From contig CAYNJF010000004.1 of the NCBI GenBank assembly GCA_964397555.1, positions 1-64,000 on the forward strand: a DNA stretch of 64,000 bases. The letters run 5' to 3'. This DNA is from CAYNJF01 sp964397555. Its GTDB lineage: Bacteria; Pseudomonadota; Gammaproteobacteria; Berkiellales; Berkiellaceae. The position numbers and the translations under genes are program-made. Shown in pieces: positions 52,750 to 61,953 of this stretch (positions within the stretch are counted from its first letter, which is position 1; each line of letters starts with the position of its first letter). The notes under the pieces are model-generated. The model did no database searches. It was not told where the DNA came from and saw only the letters and a list, made by a program, of their open reading frames with translations.

Positions 52750-53363
52750 AGAGGTTCTCGCATGCACCGAAACGTAAGATTAATGCGAGGGTGAGCGCAT
52801 CGTTTTGTGGTGGGTAGGCTGTGTTGCCAGTGGGCTTGGGTCTTCCCTTGCATGGTTAAAAGGCTGCCATGCTCTAACAACAAAGAGATTTTTTCTTTGG
52901 TCGCTTTATGCTTGAAGGCAAATTTTCTGTCGGCGCCTAGACTGACTGAGGCGATGACGCCCTCGGGCACCAACTCTTTTTCTCCATCCGAATGCCAGCT
53001 CATGCCTTCTTGACCATTGTGATAAAGGTTGAGAAGGCAAGCATTGAACTGGGTTTGAGTCACAGACTCAATGGTCTCTTTGATCCTTAGAAGCGTGGGC
53101 GTCCATGCTTTAGCGATTTTGGTGGTCTTGGAGTAGGTGTAGGAGAAGGGTTTTTCTCCATACCACCCAACCTTGCGTTTGGTGATGATACGCTTGCCAT
53201 AAATAATGGCCTCATCATGCACCCACTCAATTTCTTCAAGCAATGCCTCGAACGCCTTGGTGGCTTCTTTCGTACCAAGGACAGACTCATGATAGTACAC
53301 CGTGCCATCGTACGGTAACCGATTGTTAGGCTCAACGGGACTATCAAATAAGTCCACTCTCAT
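52746..53363 (-). CDS. AlkB-like 2-oxoglutarate/iron dioxygenase (DNA repair)
   Basis: 205-residue member of the AlkB family removing alkyl groups from nucleic acids. The iron site HxD is in WHSDGEKEL, the later histidine in AHWQHSLPTTK, and the oxoglutarate arginines in HPRINLTFR. The start is ATG at 53363, overlapping the CPBP stop by one base. Similar to the short bacterial AlkB/ALKBH2-3-like group. Convergent with the LysR gene. Confidence 0.9.
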   Translation of the reverse strand: MRVDLFDSPVEPNNRLPYDGTVYYHESVLGTKEATKAFEALLEEIEWVHDEAIIYGKRIITKRKVGWYGEKPFSYTYSKTTKIAKAWTPTLLRIKETIESVTQTQFNACLLNLYHNGQEGMSWHSDGEKELVPEGVIASVSLGADRKFAFKHKATKEKISLLLEHGSLLTMQGKTQAHWQHSLPTTKRCAHPRINLTFRCMREPL

Positions 53364-54055
53364 TAGACGAGAACAAGGTGGACGACCACATCCGCAACAA
53401 AGTGGGCAACCATGGCGCTGACTAAGCCATAACGCCAATAAAGTCCACCAAAAGCAAGCCCTGCGATGCCATTCAATAAAAGAATACGTGTGATATCAAG
53501 CACACCGGGTACTTCCATGGCTTGAAACAGCGGAGGTAAGTGACCCACTCCAAAACCAATGGAGGCCATCAAAATACTCAAACTCATGATGGTGCATTTG
53601 CTAAAAGGCGTCAGCTTTTTCAAAAGCCATGCAAGTCCGGTCAAAAAGAACAACCGCACCATGACTTCTTCATTAATGGCACCATAAAAACAGGCAAGGA
53701 TACGCTTCCAAAGCTCGGGCAGTGTGACCTCTTGCATTAAAGCACTCGATTGCTCAGCAAAAACAAAGAGATCAAAACCAAAAAGCAAAAACCCAGTTGC
53801 TATCCCTACAACCATTGAAGGGACAAGCCATGAGCGCTTTGGCCAAACTGATAACTCTAGTTTTTGAGCCATACTAAGCCCAAGCCATAGAATAAGGCCA
53901 TAAATGATGCTGCCTTGAACAAGGCCTGACACCAGCATGCTCGAGGATATCTCGATGTTGCTTAACGTGGTGGCATAAGGCAAAACGGCCATGGCTCCGA
54001 ACACGCAGGCCAGCCATAAAAGCATAAATGTTTTAGTTTTAAGAATTTGATGCAT
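53363..54055 (-). CDS. CPBP-family intramembrane metalloprotease
   Basis: 230-residue protein with about seven helices. The CPBP/Rce1 motif NEEVMVRLFFLTGL (EExxxR) is present, and GVGHLPPL supplies the later histidine. Family members process prenylated or lipoprotein-like substrates or act in self-immunity to bacteriocins. A one-base overlap couples it to AlkB. Role here unknown. Confidence 0.85.
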   Translation of the reverse strand: MHQILKTKTFMLLWLACVFGAMAVLPYATTLSNIEISSSMLVSGLVQGSIIYGLILWLGLSMAQKLELSVWPKRSWLVPSMVVGIATGFLLFGFDLFVFAEQSSALMQEVTLPELWKRILACFYGAINEEVMVRLFFLTGLAWLLKKLTPFSKCTIMSLSILMASIGFGVGHLPPLFQAMEVPGVLDITRILLLNGIAGLAFGGLYWRYGLVSAMVAHFVADVVVHLVLV

Positions 54056-54167
54056 GGTGTAACACTAAATAAGTAAAAGTTTTTGGGAGGGAATATGGAA
54101 AAGGTCCCCTTGGCTTGCAACTATTATGTCAGAACGCCAAGGGGACACAAGGATCTAAGCCATCCAA

Positions 54168-55016
54168 CTACTTGAGTAAAACCCAAATTTCCGTGAGAAG
54201 CTCGGTTTCTGCCACTTCGTGATCAAAGTTGTGATAACAAAGGAGGCAGGGTAAGTCCGCCAATTCCTCGCCACAGGCTGGGATCCAATCCCGATAAATA
54301 CCCCAAATGGTATCGCCGATTTTATCCCTGGACCCTTTGTGGGTCGCCACAGCATAGCGTCCTTGGGGCAGATGGCGCTCAATTACCTTGTCATTGAGAG
54401 GGTAGTTTTCAGGGACTTGCAGCGCTAAGTCGAAACGAAAGTCCTCTGGGGCGACCTCCCTTGGATCATGATAACCAAAGCCAAACGCTCGTCCTGGTTT
54501 GGGTTTAAGATCAATAGGCTGGGCTCTGGCCCAATCAATCAAGGCGTTTAAGGTCTGTGACATTTTAGCTGGGGCACCGTGGTGCTCCATAACAGCCAGT
54601 TTACGTGAAGGTAAGTCACGAATTTCGATATCCATGATGGATGTTCCTCTGATGGTGCTTGCGTGCGGAGGATTTTCCCAGGCAAGCCAATTCGGAGTAC
54701 TGCGAAACTGACTTGGGCTTTGGCCACAAATTTGTTTAAAGGCTCGGCCAAAAGACTCATGGGATTCAAACCCCGCATTTAAGGCAATATGAATAATCGG
54801 GTCTTCTTTTTGCACCGTTAATTGGTGGGCGGCCCGCTTGAGCCGTAACCACTTAATATAGGACTTTAAAGAGACTCCTGTGTTTGCGGTAAATAGTCGG
54901 TGAAAATGATATTTTGAAAAACAGGCCACCTGACAGAGCTCTTCTAAGGTTAACTCATCATTGAGGTTTTTACCGATGTAGTCGATGACTAAATCAATGC
55001 GGTCTTGGTAATTCAT
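54168..55016 (-). CDS. AraC-family regulator with GyrI-like effector domain
   Basis: 282 residues. N-terminal AraC DNA-binding domain with two helix-turn-helices (LEELCQVACFSKYHFHRLF; HIALNAGFESHESFGRAFK), then a GyrI/SbmC-like small-molecule domain from residue 125 to the end. That layout resembles Rob/MarA-type multidrug regulators. Stand-alone gene; target genes unknown. Confidence 0.9.
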   Translation of the reverse strand: MNYQDRIDLVIDYIGKNLNDELTLEELCQVACFSKYHFHRLFTANTGVSLKSYIKWLRLKRAAHQLTVQKEDPIIHIALNAGFESHESFGRAFKQICGQSPSQFRSTPNWLAWENPPHASTIRGTSIMDIEIRDLPSRKLAVMEHHGAPAKMSQTLNALIDWARAQPIDLKPKPGRAFGFGYHDPREVAPEDFRFDLALQVPENYPLNDKVIERHLPQGRYAVATHKGSRDKIGDTIWGIYRDWIPACGEELADLPCLLCYHNFDHEVAETELLTEIWVLLK

Positions 55017-55450
55017 AGGTCATTGCTCAATTACTATTTACAGCCATAAGCCTAACTGCTGCTCAAAGGTTGCGCTTGACGAAAATTGCTTTTAGTTTAC
55101 CCTAACTAGGGGCTTGCTACCGACATTCTTAAGCATGAGCAATAGGGTAGGCCGGTAAAATGCTATAGATTTCAATCGATTAAAAGCACATGTGAACTAT
55201 AAAGGTCACTGTAATTCGAATATAAAACCCCTAATGAGTGTATTTGATACCCTCATAACGCCTCGATCTACCATCCGTTTGCTCGTTTACCTAAAAAAGA
55301 CTACTTGGCATGCTCAAACATCGTATTTGAGGCATAATGAACAAAATTCGAACTTTGGGGATGCATTCAGGGCTAAACTGACGGTCGCAACCCATGATGA
55401 ACATTGCTTGGAGAAGAAAATAGGCCCCAAAGTAAAAGGGTTTACGCACA
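55017..55450. other. Noncoding gap before HEAT-repeat gene
   Basis: 434 bases without a supported gene. A 92-codon open frame (55192-55470) has no ribosome site or family likeness. The region is AT-rich like the gene that follows. No tRNA, repeat array or integrase fragment was found. Confidence 0.5.
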
Positions 55451-57100
55451 ATGACGAACATGATCGATAAGCAACTTGAGATCTTGAAGAAACAAGTAAG
55501 TGGGTTTGGGTTAGTCAAAATCGAAAACCATTTGAAAGCTTTTGAGAGAATAGGAGAGCTTGGCACACCTTTGGATGTCCAATATCTAATCCCTTATGTG
55601 TTCTCAACTAGGAAGAAAATAGCACGAAAGGCTGCCTCAACAATTAGGACACTGTTGACCAATAATAGTGTAAGAGAAATTTGGTCACAACTTTATAGAC
55701 ATCTTTGTTATGCTGACACATTTAAATGGCTGACTCCAAAAACATTGATGAAATTTCAATCGTTTGACCAAGAAGATGCGGCCCATTTATATGGCCTAGC
55801 TACGCTTCATCACGATGGGTATACACGTGAGATAGCCTTAGACTATCTACAAAGGCTATCAAGTGATGAGCGTCTACCATATGTGCTTTTAAGGCTTAAT
55901 GATTGGGTACCTGAAGTTCAAGCTAAAGCAACAGAGGCATTTATCAATGTCTTACCTTCTACGCCATTAGCAAATATCATTCAATGTTTTGGTCTTATAG
56001 ACTGGTTAGATAAAACTGAACGGACAAATCTTAAAAAGGTAAAAAGTGACATCCTCACCTTTATAAAAGAGCCGAAAAATCGAGATGAGCTACTTCAAGA
56101 AATGGAGAAAATATCATTTAGAGAGAGATTGTTTTGCTGGCGTATTTTAGCCGATGAAATTAAAAAAAATGATCATCTAATCGATAGAGCCATTAAAGAT
56201 AGTGCACCCGAAGTGAGACGCTGGGCGGCGGAGCATTTGTACGAATCAGAGCGATTCAAAGAAAGGCTAAACACACTTTTGGACGATAAGGCAGCCCGAG
56301 TGCGCCAAGCTGCTCTAATGGCTATCCCAAAAGATAATTTCGAGGAGTATGCCAATTTCTTTGAAATTGCTATTTTTGATGACTCGAGATCCATAAGAGA
56401 GTACGCAAGGTATGTGCTTCGTACTAATGGGATTGAAAATCATACGCATCGCTATCGTCACAAAATAGCTGAGTTGAAAAATGTCGGAATGAGCCCCAAG
56501 CAAGGGATCCTAGCAGGTTTATCTGAAACTTGCGTTCAAGAGGATATTCCATTGCTTAAAGCCTATTTAGAACACCCAAAGTCAAACATTAGAGTATCTG
56601 CCTTGAGGGGGTTATATCGCCTCGTGGATGAGGGCATTGATGAACAGCTTTGTCGTGGCTTACAAGATAGCAGCGCCAAGGTGCGCAATGCATGTGTTGG
56701 CATCATGAAATCAGGGCATGCTCATTTATTAGCTGAATTAGAGGACCTTCTGGAAAACGGTACTTCTAAATCACAAAAGGCGGCTTTTAAGGTGCTCTTG
56801 CATCATGGGCCTTTGGACAGTCTTCGAAGCATTTTGTTTTTACTAACCCAAAAGGATCGAGAGCATGAATCGATGGCTTGGTTTAGCTTGGACTCATGGT
56901 ATCAGCAGAATGGTTCACGATTATGGTTTAAATTCCGTGAAAAGACCTATCAAAGGACAATGCAGTTGCTCGAACAGCTAAGAAACTCAAACATTGATCC
57001 TACGGAGCGCGCCAAAAAAGCGTGGCATGAGTTACCTCGTATCATGGCGACCCTAAAAAAAATATCGGATAACCATCTTGAAGTGAGGAATTCACCTTGA
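55451..57100 (+). CDS. HEAT-repeat protein of unknown function
   Basis: 549-residue alpha-solenoid. Repeating helical pairs with Arg/Val/Arg patterns such as SAPEVRRWAAEHLYE, KAARVRQAALMAI, KSNIRVSALRGLYRLV and SAKVRNACVGIM are visible from about residue 35 to 470. No catalytic domain or signal peptide. By eye its base composition is lower in GC than neighbours, suggesting later acquisition. The 3' end overlaps the convergent aspartoacylase-like gene by nine bases. Protein-protein scaffold is likely. Confidence 0.75.
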   Translation: MTNMIDKQLEILKKQVSGFGLVKIENHLKAFERIGELGTPLDVQYLIPYVFSTRKKIARKAASTIRTLLTNNSVREIWSQLYRHLCYADTFKWLTPKTLMKFQSFDQEDAAHLYGLATLHHDGYTREIALDYLQRLSSDERLPYVLLRLNDWVPEVQAKATEAFINVLPSTPLANIIQCFGLIDWLDKTERTNLKKVKSDILTFIKEPKNRDELLQEMEKISFRERLFCWRILADEIKKNDHLIDRAIKDSAPEVRRWAAEHLYESERFKERLNTLLDDKAARVRQAALMAIPKDNFEEYANFFEIAIFDDSRSIREYARYVLRTNGIENHTHRYRHKIAELKNVGMSPKQGILAGLSETCVQEDIPLLKAYLEHPKSNIRVSALRGLYRLVDEGIDEQLCRGLQDSSAKVRNACVGIMKSGHAHLLAELEDLLENGTSKSQKAAFKVLLHHGPLDSLRSILFLLTQKDREHESMAWFSLDSWYQQNGSRLWFKFREKTYQRTMQLLEQLRNSNIDPTERAKKAWHELPRIMATLKKISDNHLEVRNSP

Positions 57101-58039
57101 AACATCGATGATGGCAAATAACCCTTCTGCTTGAATGTTTGATTCTTTGTTAAACCAATGTTGAGGATATAAGAGCAATTTACCTGCCATGGGTGCGACA
57201 ACAGGGGTTTCATTAAGGTAGACAATGGTCTCGTCTTTTTCAACCCACTCAAAATGCACAAACGATTTGGCAAAGCGTACCTTGCCACCCGGATAAGGCT
57301 CATGGTGGCGAATCACGTACATAGGGTTATCAGTTTTGTTGGACGCTTTTATTCCATCCCAAGCGTGTCTAAGAAAAGCGTTTATGACTTCGAGGCCAAA
57401 TCGGCGTTGCTCATCATCAAACCCATAGTCGCCGACCTCAAAGGTGACGGCTTTCTTACCATTTAAATATCCATAGGTAGAAAGGGTGCTTGCTTGAGTG
57501 ATGTGCTCACGCTTTATAATGGGGAGGGTTGGTGCAACCTCGTTGATCCAACGGTATGACTGTACTGAATAGGGGAGGATAAAGAACGGGTGCAAGGTCT
57601 TCTCAATACACTGATGCAGATCAATAATCACATCAGAACCGGTTATGGCGGACTTGATTTGAATGCTGCGCCTGCCCTCTAGGGTTGATTGATCGTCATT
57701 GCCATAGCAACGATTGAGGTCTGTCTCAACGTATCGTCTTCCAGCCAAATAAGCATCACGATTGGCAAGGATCAACGTAAGGGTACCTTTAAGCTCGATG
57801 CAGCCATTCATGAGTTGCTTTAAGAGATCGATAAAAAGATGCAAACCTATCACTTCATCACCATGCGTCAAGCCAACCAAAGCTATGGTTGGGGCTGGTT
57901 TTACTGTACGCGATGGTGTTAAAGCATACGCATCCTTACCTAATGCCTCGACCGAAATCGTGGCTGGCAACTCTCCTAACAAATGATCGAACTTTTCAAG
58001 ATACTCAGGGCTATTGATAGTCATGGCTCTTTTACTCAT
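57092..58039 (-). CDS. Succinylglutamate desuccinylase/aspartoacylase-family metallohydrolase
   Basis: 315-residue M14-like zinc hydrolase. LTHGDEVIGLHLF supplies zinc His and Glu, NRDAYLAGRRYVETDLNRCY the arginine/substrate region, and DLHQCIEKT the third zinc ligand. The catalytic Glu is likely in FEVGDYG. Substrate could be an N-acyl amino acid (aspartate or succinylglutamate); no other arginine-degradation gene is nearby. Start at 58039 or ATG at 58024. It lies 12 bases after SelO. Confidence 0.88.
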   Translation of the reverse strand: MSKRAMTINSPEYLEKFDHLLGELPATISVEALGKDAYALTPSRTVKPAPTIALVGLTHGDEVIGLHLFIDLLKQLMNGCIELKGTLTLILANRDAYLAGRRYVETDLNRCYGNDDQSTLEGRRSIQIKSAITGSDVIIDLHQCIEKTLHPFFILPYSVQSYRWINEVAPTLPIIKREHITQASTLSTYGYLNGKKAVTFEVGDYGFDDEQRRFGLEVINAFLRHAWDGIKASNKTDNPMYVIRHHEPYPGGKVRFAKSFVHFEWVEKDETIVYLNETPVVAPMAGKLLLYPQHWFNKESNIQAEGLFAIIDVSR

Positions 58040-58051
58040 TCCAAGCGTCGA

Positions 58052-59506
58052 TTAGGTCCCACAAAAGGTTTGGTAGATTTGATCACTTGGCTCAGGGGGC
58101 TTTTGATACGCTATAAATTCAGGATGCTCGTCATAGGGGCTTTTAATGGCGGCCAGCAATTGATTTAAAGGCTTCATATCTTTTTCATGAGCGGCGGCCA
58201 GCGCTATCTCAACTTGGTGGTTACGAGCAATGATGGCTGGGTTGAGTTTTTTCATGCACTCTACTCGGTTATAAGCCTGGGTAGGCTGCTCTTCGACTCG
58301 AATTTGCCAACGCTGGTACCAGCTTTGAAAGGTCTCGTGTTCATACAAGCCCCCAAGGGGTTGATGCTCTTGAGATAAGTCGCGAAATGTCTTGGTATAG
58401 TCAGCATGGTTGTTTTTCATCCACTCCAAAAGATCGCCAAGCAGTTGTTCATCTTCTTGAATGGGATCGTTTATGCCCATTTTGGAGCACATCATCTTAA
58501 ACCATTTATCTTGGTAGCTTGAAGTAAATGAATGGATAAGGGTTTTGGCCTGTTCAACAGCTTGGTTCAAATCACTTGCCACCCACGGAAGTAAGGTCTC
58601 AGCCAAGCGAGCAAGGTTCCATTGTGCGATTGCAGGTTGGTTAATGTAAGCGTAGCGTCCATTTTGATCAATGGAGCTAAAAACGGTACCCGGATGATAG
58701 GCATCCATAAACGCACAGGGACCGTAGTCAATGGATTCACCACAAAGCGTCATGTTATCTGTGTTCATAACCCCATGGATAAAACCAATCCGCATCCACT
58801 CAACAATCAGATCAATCTGCTTTTCCATCGCGGCTTTGAGTAAAGCCAGAGCCGGGTTGGTATGATCTTTGAGCTCGGGATAATGACGGTGGATGGTATA
58901 CTCCATCAAAGCCTCGACGCTTTGGTTATCTCCCACCTCAGCAGCATATTCAAACGTGCCCACTCGAATATGAGAGCTTGCGACTCGAGTTAAGATGGCG
59001 CCAGGCAAAACAGTGTCACGTATGACAGCCTCGCCTGTGGTGACCACCGCAAGGCTTCGAGTGGTCGGTATGCCTAAGTAATGCTTGGCTTCTGAAATAA
59101 TGTATTCACGAAGCATAGGCCCAAGTGCGGCTTTTCCATCCCCGCGCCGTGAATATGGCGTTTGACCTGAGCCCTTAAATTGAATGTCCACTCGATGACC
59201 GTTTGGCGTGACATGCTCGCCCAATAGGTGAGCTCGACCATCGCCAAGGATGGTAAAGTGACCAAATTGATGCCCCGCATACGCTTGTGAGAATGGGGTA
59301 GCCTCCTCTGGGATTGATTGGCCGGCAAAAAGCTGAGCTTGCTCTTTTGTATCCATCGAAGATAAGTCTAACCCTAAGCCTTTGGCGAGAGCTTCGTTGA
59401 ATAAGACAACTTGAGGCGCAGTTACTTGCTCTGGATTAAGCCTAGTAAAAAACATCTCAGGCAGGTTGGTATAAGTGGTATCGAATTTAAATCCAGGATT
59501 TTTCAT
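58052..59506 (-). CDS. selO: Protein adenylyltransferase SelO (YdiU)
   Basis: Pseudokinase-like enzyme that AMPylates proteins, 484 residues. SelO motifs are complete: FLGDGRAHLLGEH-like ILGDGRAHLLGE, GSGQTPYSRRGDG, TTGEAV, and the catalytic HGVMNTDNM plus DYGPCAFMD. The start is set at 59506 (MKNPGFKFDTTY); an ATG at 59530 would overlap the DUF2237 frame. The role is oxidative-stress protein AMPylation. It forms a likely unit with DUF2237 upstream and the aspartoacylase-like gene downstream. Confidence 0.93.
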   Translation of the reverse strand: MKNPGFKFDTTYTNLPEMFFTRLNPEQVTAPQVVLFNEALAKGLGLDLSSMDTKEQAQLFAGQSIPEEATPFSQAYAGHQFGHFTILGDGRAHLLGEHVTPNGHRVDIQFKGSGQTPYSRRGDGKAALGPMLREYIISEAKHYLGIPTTRSLAVVTTGEAVIRDTVLPGAILTRVASSHIRVGTFEYAAEVGDNQSVEALMEYTIHRHYPELKDHTNPALALLKAAMEKQIDLIVEWMRIGFIHGVMNTDNMTLCGESIDYGPCAFMDAYHPGTVFSSIDQNGRYAYINQPAIAQWNLARLAETLLPWVASDLNQAVEQAKTLIHSFTSSYQDKWFKMMCSKMGINDPIQEDEQLLGDLLEWMKNNHADYTKTFRDLSQEHQPLGGLYEHETFQSWYQRWQIRVEEQPTQAYNRVECMKKLNPAIIARNHQVEIALAAAHEKDMKPLNQLLAAIKSPYDEHPEFIAYQKPPEPSDQIYQTFCGT

Positions 59507-59507
59507 T

Positions 59508-59893
59508 TTAGTTGACGGCTTGTACCGCATGCTTTTGTAATATCTCTAAAGGGATAATCGTCAATGCCGTTTCTTCGCAAGACTCTAAAATAACGGGTGG
59601 AGCGACCTTATGATCGAAGGCTTCTTTCCAACGAAGAGCGCACAGACACCAGCGATCACCAGGTTTGAGTCCCGGAAAATCAAACTCCGGTCTAGGCGTC
59701 GATAAATCATTCCCTTGATTTTTGGTGAACTCTAAAAACCCATGCGTCATTTGAGCGCAGACGACATGCCTTCCTCGATCACTTTGATCGGTGCGACAGT
59801 ATCCATCTCTGAAATACCCTGTCTTTGGCGCAAAACAACACGAGCTCAGCGGCTCTCCTAAGACATTTTTTTGATTGTCGTATCTTCACTCAT
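59508..59893 (-). pseudogene. DUF2237 family gene, frameshifted at a seven-A tract
   Basis: The DUF2237 family protein would read VLGEPLSSCCFAPKTGYFRDG, then CRTDQSDRGRHVVC and HGFLEFTKNQGNDLSTPRP, near 125 residues. The natural ATG at 59893 opens a different frame that stops after 11 codons, because the seven T (59866-59872, seven A on this strand) is one base short of the family frame. Adding one A restores the full reading. The C-terminal part (from 59750) is intact. It could be an inactive gene, a sequencing slip, or slippage-dependent expression. Confidence 0.8.
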
Positions 59894-59937
59894 GATGTCT
59901 CTCTTTCTATGAATGGGGTGATGAGTCATGAATTGCT

Positions 59938-60393
59938 TTAGTTAGTTGTTTTAACTAATGTCCCAAGCAGTTCAATGAGAATGGTTTCTTGCTTTTTTGA
60001 TAATTGCCCAAAAAAGTGAGCATCAACGCTCTCAATAATTGGAACAAGCTTTTTGGTCAGGTTGACACCACTAGTCGTTAAAGTGACAGCTTTCGCTCGG
60101 CTGTCATTCGCATGTTCATGTCGTTCGACAAGCTTCAGACTAACAAGTTTCTTTAATGATTTCGATATCGTCATTTTGTCAAGTTTTGATGCTTGGCCGA
60201 TATCCACTTGGGTCATCTGAGTGCTTTGGTTCTGGCTGAACATCAAAATAGCTAAAATAACGAATTGAGCATGAGATATTTGGTGAGGCTCTAACGCCTT
60301 TTTAATCATTCGTTGCCATGAGGTAGTGGTTTGCCAAAGCATGAAGCCAGGACTGTGCTCAGGCTCATCAAAACCAAAAGGGGAGTTAGGCAT
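59938..60393 (-). CDS. MarR-family transcriptional regulator
   Basis: 151-residue winged-helix regulator. ISHAQFVILAILMF and the DIGQASKLDKMTISKSLKKLVSLKLVERHEH segment show MarR recognition and wing. Start taken at ATG 60393; a GTG at 60402 would extend it by three residues. It overlaps the upstream SRPBCC gene by eight bases, so it may be autoregulating this pair. Ligand unknown. Confidence 0.9.
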   Translation of the reverse strand: MPNSPFGFDEPEHSPGFMLWQTTTSWQRMIKKALEPHQISHAQFVILAILMFSQNQSTQMTQVDIGQASKLDKMTISKSLKKLVSLKLVERHEHANDSRAKAVTLTTSGVNLTKKLVPIIESVDAHFFGQLSKKQETILIELLGTLVKTTN

Positions 60394-60820
60394 GTTCTTC
60401 ACTCATTTTTCTTGCAAGTCGAGCCAATGAATTCATCTCATGTGGAACCGATGCTGCTACTTTATTCGCCACCAGTTTAACCCACAGCCACGTCAAGGGA
60501 CCAGAAACCACGAGCTTATTTGAAATAACAACCCCTCCTTTTTGGACAACAAGGCTGTGGGTGTCGTACATCTTTGCCCCAAAAAAGTGTGTGCAGTCCG
60601 TAAAGTCTTGCATCTCATTGATGCTTGTTAAGGTTACTTTAACTTCAGGGGCCCCTTTAGGCTTAAGTATGAAATAATGCCCCACCTTGAAGCAGCCTTC
60701 AAGTTTGCAGTATTCAAGATCACCGTGCCATCTTGGCCAATGATTGATATCGGCCCACAGTTTCCAAATGATTTCAGGAGATACGTTCGGATAATAACAA
60801 CGATGCTCTTTGGTCCACAT
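60386..60820 (-). CDS. SRPBCC (START/polyketide-cyclase-like) family protein
   Basis: 144-residue helix-grip protein. NVSPEIIWKLWADINHWPRWHGDLE is the typical start. The start is placed at ATG 60820; the frame is open to 60886 but with no homology. It may bind a hydrophobic ligand sensed by the coupled MarR regulator. No clear enzymatic residues. Confidence 0.85.
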   Translation of the reverse strand: MWTKEHRCYYPNVSPEIIWKLWADINHWPRWHGDLEYCKLEGCFKVGHYFILKPKGAPEVKVTLTSINEMQDFTDCTHFFGAKMYDTHSLVVQKGGVVISNKLVVSGPLTWLWVKLVANKVAASVPHEMNSLARLARKMSEEHA

Positions 60821-60945
60821 AAAGGCTCCAAAATGTATGTATTTAATATAATATGCGAGTTTACATACTGGAGTTGTGGTTGTCAATCATACCTAACCAT
60901 ACAAAAATAGCTGAAGAGCTTGAGATTATTCGTGGCAAGGTCAAG

Positions 60946-60974
60946 ATAATCGCCGCACATTGTGCGGTGATTAT
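60946..60974. repeat. Near-perfect palindrome
   Basis: ATAATCGCCGCACA and TGTGCGGTGATTAT, 14-base arms with one G-T mismatch around a single T. It is in the decayed region with no T-tract. It could be an old terminator, a mobile-element end or a REP-like unit. Confidence 0.6.
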
Positions 60975-61092
60975 GGGGGCTATTCATTGCAATCGCTTGA
61001 TTGAGCCTAAATCAAGCTTAGGGCTAATTTCAGGCTCTTCCCACCTGCGGGTGAAACGTTTGTGATGATCCATATTTTTGTCAAAGCGTGAA

Positions 61093-61327
61093 TCATCCTT
61101 GGATCATGAGGGTGTAGGGGCGATTGACGATACCGTTCATAAGCACTTTGATCTCTTCATCAAAGATGTGAGAAACCTCTGGCCATTAAATTCATCGCCT
61201 TTTGCATCAATGACCTTTACATCGGAGTAATCACCTGTGCTGGTGATGATAGGCTTGCCTGCATCCATGGTTTTACCAACTGCCCCAACGTTCTTTGCAG
61301 ATGCTCGATCTGTTCCTTAGTGGACAT
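61093..61327 (-). pseudogene. Small decayed gene with two frameshifts
   Basis: Reading from ATG at 61327, the coherent protein begins MSTKEQIEHLQRTLGQLV, then continues in a second frame as TMDAGKPIITSTGDYSD and VKVIDAKGDEFNG, and in a third frame as EVSHIFDEEIKVLMNGIVNRP, ending in a stop at 61093. The intact product would be about 78 residues. The parent family is not recognised. Two separate frame changes show it is inactive. Confidence 0.6.
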
Positions 61328-61332
61328 TGTAA

Positions 61333-61542
61333 CGTTCTCTCGCCACAACACGTGGCAGCATCTCGTGGCAAGATCGCGATCCCACTGATCGTGTCAAAAA
61401 TCAAAAGCATGAACTGGCGAATAAGCTCGAACAAACCTTTGATCTTTCGGAGGACCCGGTGCCTTGGAGCGAAGGCGAGAGAGCATACAAAGCATTCGTT
61501 CTCAAAGCCGCTGATAATGTGCTGCGTCAGCTCACTCGTTGA
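61333..61542 (+). pseudogene. Start-less gene fragment
   Basis: Open frame of 69 codons ending at a stop at 61540-61542, with believable hydrophilic protein text (VKNQKHELANKLEQTFDLSE; VLKAADNVLRQLTR). There is a stop just before it and no ATG or GTG in frame, so it is a 3' remnant. Parent family not recognised. Confidence 0.45.
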
Positions 61543-61789
61543 CAAGGATAGGCATAGACTGGTGCGAACTGGTCAATTGCCAAACCCTGATTTCCCATGA
61601 ATAAAAGCACCGTCTTCGTTTTTCCAAGAGCGGTGTTTTTCAGGAAAGGGGCATATATAGGATGAAAATTAGAGAAAAATGGGCTGTTTTTAGAGTGAGG
61701 AATTCAGTTGAAAACAGCAAAAAAGCTAATAAATGCTGGGCTTTTGAGGTTATGCCATCTGGGGCATATAAAAGTTCGTTGGTAGTCAA

Positions 61790-61879
61790 TGGCGGAGAGA
61801 GAGGGATTCGAACCCTCGGTACGCTTTCACGTACACACACTTTCCAGGCGTGCTCTTTCGACCACTCAGACACCTCTCC
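61790..61879 (-). tRNA. tRNA-Ser (anticodon GGA)
   Basis: Cloverleaf with a seven-pair acceptor stem (GGAGAGG pairing with TCTCTCC, one G-U), a D-arm, an anticodon loop CTGGAAA giving GGA, a long variable arm with the TACGTGAAAGCGTA stem-loop typical of class II serine tRNAs, T-loop TTCGAAT, discriminator G and an encoded CCA. Ninety bases including CCA. It reads UCC/UCU codons. Decayed gene fragments lie on its 3' side. Confidence 0.96.
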
Positions 61880-61953
61880 GCGAAGGCAGCCATTATACTC
61901 AAGCTTCGATGAGAATACAAAATTTGTGTTAGCTTGCCTACCTTAATAGTGTG

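Larger units (their letters stand above)
60821..61789. other. Decayed accessory stretch beside tRNA-Ser
   Basis: About 970 bases without an intact gene. It contains a palindrome at 60946-60974, a twice-frameshifted small gene at 61093-61327, and a start-less frame at 61333-61542. Fragments on both strands and stop-filled frames point to decay of an acquired element near the tRNA. No integrase, transposase or direct repeat was recognised. Confidence 0.6.

Noticed and set aside
55192..55470. 92-codon open frame before the HEAT-repeat gene
   Set aside because: No ribosome-binding site, no family likeness, and it runs into the HEAT gene start in a different frame.
60853..61065. 70-codon plus-strand frame in the decayed region
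   Set aside because: It includes the palindrome, has no ribosome site and has no protein-like pattern.
61640..61873. 77-codon minus-strand open frame over the tRNA
   Set aside because: It is an artefact of reading through tRNA-Ser; the sequence is explained by the cloverleaf.
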